Shown here piece after piece: positions 5,712 to 8,096 of a DNA stretch of 8,096 nucleotides; the stretch's first letter is position 1; each line of letters begins with the position of its first letter. The notes under the pieces were generated by a model that was given only the letters and a program-made list of their open reading frames with translations, had not been told where the DNA came from and made no database searches. Where the stretch lies: positions 1 to 8,096 of the forward strand of contig JAGKWZ010000335.1 of NCBI GenBank assembly GCA_021151605.1, written 5' to 3'. The stretch comes from Verrucomicrobiaceae bacterium. GTDB lineage: Bacteria > Verrucomicrobiota > Verrucomicrobiia > Verrucomicrobiales > Verrucomicrobiaceae. The translations under genes and the position numbers were made by a program.

Positions 5712-8096
5712 ATGACCTCCACCAACCCCCTGCGGGAGCGCGGCTTCCGCCTTCTCGAAGATGATCTAAAGTTCCTCATGACGGCTTTTGCTGCTGTGCT
5801 GCACCGTGTCGGTGAGGGCGCGCTGGCGGAGAAACTGCCCTGGCTGGGTCACATTCAGGAAGTCGGTGCAGAGCCGAATCGCACCCTCGGCCAGGCCTTG
5901 TCCATCGCCTTCCAGCTGCTCAATATCGTGGAAGAGCGCGCCGCTGCGCAGATCCGCCGCCTGCGTGAAAAAGAGCGTGGCCCGGAAGCGGAACCTGGCA
6001 TGTGGCCGGAAAACCTGCGCGCCATGAAAAAGCTCGGCGTCAGCGAGGCCGAGATACTGGACGAGGCCTGGGTCGCCGCGGGTTATGATCCCGCTGGAGT
6101 CGATGCCCTGCCGCCGCTCATCCGCTTTGGCACCTGGATCGGCGGAGATCGCGATGGTCACCCCTTCGTGACTTCTGATGTCACCGAGAAAGCCCTGCGA
6201 GAGCTGCGCAAAAATGCCCTTCGTGTGCACCGCCGTGCCCTAGAGCAGATCGCCCGGCATTCGCCCCTGAGTTCGCTTTTCCAAAAAACCCCGCCCGTGC
6301 TGGAGGCGCTGATCTCCAGTCTCGGGGCAGCGCTCGGAGGTGAAACGAATGCTGACGTGACCTACATCCTCGAGCGCAACAAAGAAGAGCCCTGGCGCGC
6401 CGCCGCCTACCTCATGCGCGCTCGCCTGCTGGCAGAGATCGAAAAGCCCGGCAGCCCGGGAGCCTACAGCAAGCCTGAGGCGCTGCTCGCGGATATGAAT
6501 GCGTATGCCGAGGCGCTGGAGAGCGTGAGTGCCGAGGCGCTCGTCATCGAGTTCATTGTGCCATTCCGCCGCCGTCTGGAGGCCTTCGGCTTCCACAGTG
6601 CCATCCTGGATGTTCGGCAAAACTCCGCCTTCCATGAAAAGGCGCTGGAGCAACTGCTAAAAGCCGCTGGCCTGCTCGGCGACAAGCCGCTGAGTGAGTG
6701 GACGCTGGCTGAGAAGCGCGCGCTTTTGGAGAAAGAGCTGGGCTCACCACGCCCCTTCCTGGCCGCAGGCATGTCCGCCGGGCCGGAGGCAGATACGGTG
6801 CTGGCCTGCTACCGAGTTTTGGCCGCGCACATCGCGCAGCACGGCACGGCTGGGCTAGGCGCTCTCATCGTCTCGATGACTCGAAATGTGGAAGATTTGC
6901 TCACCGTCTATGTGCTCGCCCGCGAGGCAGGCCTCATGACCTGGAGCGATGGTGGCCTGCGCTGCCCGCTGCCAGTGGCACCGCTTTTTGAAACGATGGC
7001 AGATCTGGAAGCCGGGCCCGGCATTTCCGATGAATTCCTCCAGCATCCCGTCACGAAGCGCAGCCTGCGCAAGGACAAGCCAACCTTTCAGATGATGGTC
7101 GGCTACTCGGACTCAAACAAAGACTGCGGCATCTTCGCCAGCCAATGGGCGCTGCATCGTGCCCAGGGCGCACTCTCTGCCACCACCGCGAAGCATTGCG
7201 TGAAGCCTATCTTCTTCCATGGCCGCGGCGGCACGGTGGGACGTGGCGCGGGCCCTACGCATTGGTTTATGGAGGCGCTGCCGCAGGGAAGTCTCGGCGG
7301 CTCGATGCGCATGACGGAGCAGGGCGAGACCATCGCGCAGAAGTATGCGCATCTTGGCTCTGCCGTGTATCACACCGAACTCCTCATGGCCTCCACCGCT
7401 GCCGCCACCGCGCGACATCGCCATGGCAAGGCGGCCGATCAGGCGCTGGCCCCCGTGCTGGATCAGCTCGCCGCAGACAGCCGCACGGCCTACCGTGCAT
7501 TGTTGGAAACGCCGGACTTCATGCGCTTTTACCGCCAGGCCACGCCGATCGATGCGCTAGAGAATGCTCGCATCGGCTCACGTCCCTCGCGCCGCACAGG
7601 GCAGGCCTCCCTGGATGACCTTCGCGCCATCCCCTGGGTCTTTTCCTGGACTCAGTCTCGGTTCTATCTCCCCGGTTGGTTCGGCGCAGGCTCTGCTCTG
7701 GAAAAGCTGCGTGATACAGACAGCGCTGCCTTTGCCGCCCTGAAGGCAGGTTTAAAAACCTCTCCCTTCCTCAGCTACGTCCTCACCAATATCGAGAGCA
7801 GCCTCGTCAGTGTGAATGCTGAACTCGTGCAGCTCTACGCCAGTCTCGTGGCTGAGCCTGAGATTCGCGAGCGCTTCCTCGGCATCATCCTCGCCGAGCT
7901 GGACCGCACCCGCCTCGTGCTGGAGGACCTCTTTGAGGGCACCTTTGCCGTGCGTCGCCCACGACTAGCCTACACGCTGGAGATTCGGGAAGAGCCGCTG
8001 AAGGTCCTGCACGCGCAGCAGGTGAACCTCCTCCGTGACTGGCGCGCCCGCATCCAAGCGGGGCAGACGGAGTCCGCTGAAGCCATGATGCCGGAT
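5712..8096 (+). CDS. ppc: Phosphoenolpyruvate carboxylase, 3' end outside window, lacking the TAHPT segment
   Basis: The frame is open from the ATG at 5712 to the right edge (795 codons). PEP carboxylase makes oxaloacetate from PEP and bicarbonate to refill the TCA cycle. Family motifs occur in order: FQLLNIVEE near the N-terminus, WIGGDRDGHPFVT (142-154), LDVRQNS with R302, GYSDSNKD with K470 (464-471), FHGRGGTVGRG with H503, R505 and R511, TEQGE, and RAIPWVFSWTQSR (638-650). These match E. coli R396, K546, H579, R581, R587 and the R699-R713 region. The C-terminal segment, usually ending in an NxIAxGxRxTG-like sequence, should lie just past the edge. Oddly, the TAHPT motif holding the essential N-terminal histidine (E. 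coli H138) is absent. Only about 25 residues separate GVSEAEIL (109-116) from WIGGDRDG, against about 130 in E. coli. This points to an in-frame loss of about 100 residues near nucleotide 6060, so activity is doubtful. It is divergent from the LEPR-protein gene. Confidence 0.88.
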   Translation, partial: MTSTNPLRERGFRLLEDDLKFLMTAFAAVLHRVGEGALAEKLPWLGHIQEVGAEPNRTLGQALSIAFQLLNIVEERAAAQIRRLREKERGPEAEPGMWPENLRAMKKLGVSEAEILDEAWVAAGYDPAGVDALPPLIRFGTWIGGDRDGHPFVTSDVTEKALRELRKNALRVHRRALEQIARHSPLSSLFQKTPPVLEALISSLGAALGGETNADVTYILERNKEEPWRAAAYLMRARLLAEIEKPGSPGAYSKPEALLADMNAYAEALESVSAEALVIEFIVPFRRRLEAFGFHSAILDVRQNSAFHEKALEQLLKAAGLLGDKPLSEWTLAEKRALLEKELGSPRPFLAAGMSAGPEADTVLACYRVLAAHIAQHGTAGLGALIVSMTRNVEDLLTVYVLAREAGLMTWSDGGLRCPLPVAPLFETMADLEAGPGISDEFLQHPVTKRSLRKDKPTFQMMVGYSDSNKDCGIFASQWALHRAQGALSATTAKHCVKPIFFHGRGGTVGRGAGPTHWFMEALPQGSLGGSMRMTEQGETIAQKYAHLGSAVYHTELLMASTAAATARHRHGKAADQALAPVLDQLAADSRTAYRALLETPDFMRFYRQATPIDALENARIGSRPSRRTGQASLDDLRAIPWVFSWTQSRFYLPGWFGAGSALEKLRDTDSAAFAALKAGLKTSPFLSYVLTNIESSLVSVNAELVQLYASLVAEPEIRERFLGIILAELDRTRLVLEDLFEGTFAVRRPRLAYTLEIREEPLKVLHAQQVNLLRDWRARIQAGQTESAEAMMPD

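Noticed and set aside
5766..6230. A 154-codon open frame on the - strand.
   Set aside because: It lies antisense to the start of ppc, which has family motifs and a strong ribosome binding site; the translation matches nothing recognisable.

Overview
The window looks like chromosomal DNA from a G+C-rich bacterium of the Planctomycetes-Verrucomicrobia-Chlamydiae group. A member of the Verrucomicrobiaceae (Prosthecobacter or Verrucomicrobium type) is my best guess. This rests on an LEPR-type N-terminal motif in a Gly/Asp-repeat protein, and on the sub-family features of the phosphoenolpyruvate carboxylase and of the two-component system. It is inference, since there is no rRNA or other taxonomic marker. 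No tRNA, rRNA, CRISPR array, insertion sequence or phage gene was seen.

Left part (1-2128, + strand): the 3' end of a hybrid sensor kinase gene, of which only the C-terminal receiver domain and a helical tail are present. It overlaps by ATGA with a complete sigma-54-dependent response regulator (receiver, coiled coil, AAA+, Fis-type helix-turn-helix). The two are almost certainly co-translated and form a signalling pair.

Middle part (2129-3745, + strand): a short non-coding stretch with two inverted repeats, a small MauE/DoxX-like membrane protein with a CGCFG motif, and 18 bases later a PLP-dependent low-specificity L-threonine aldolase (ltaE). The spacing suggests one transcript, though no functional link is evident.

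Right part: a 609-residue repeat-rich protein is encoded on the - strand (3755-5584), tail to tail with ltaE with only 9 bases between stop codons. It carries an LEPR motif near its N-terminus and many degenerate G-G-x-G-x-D/N turns, and is probably a surface or extracellular beta-helix/beta-roll protein. A 127-base intergenic region separates it from a divergent phosphoenolpyruvate carboxylase gene (5712 to beyond the right edge). This region holds a well-spaced candidate sigma-54 (-24/-12) promoter pointing at the repeat protein and two small palindromes.

Two points deserve most attention. First, the carboxylase reading frame is open from start to window edge, but it lacks the roughly 100-residue segment that should contain the catalytic TAHPT histidine motif, while every other active-site motif is in place. 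Second, a sigma-54 activator and a candidate sigma-54 promoter occur within 4 kb of each other, so a regulatory connection between the two-component system and the repeat protein is testable.
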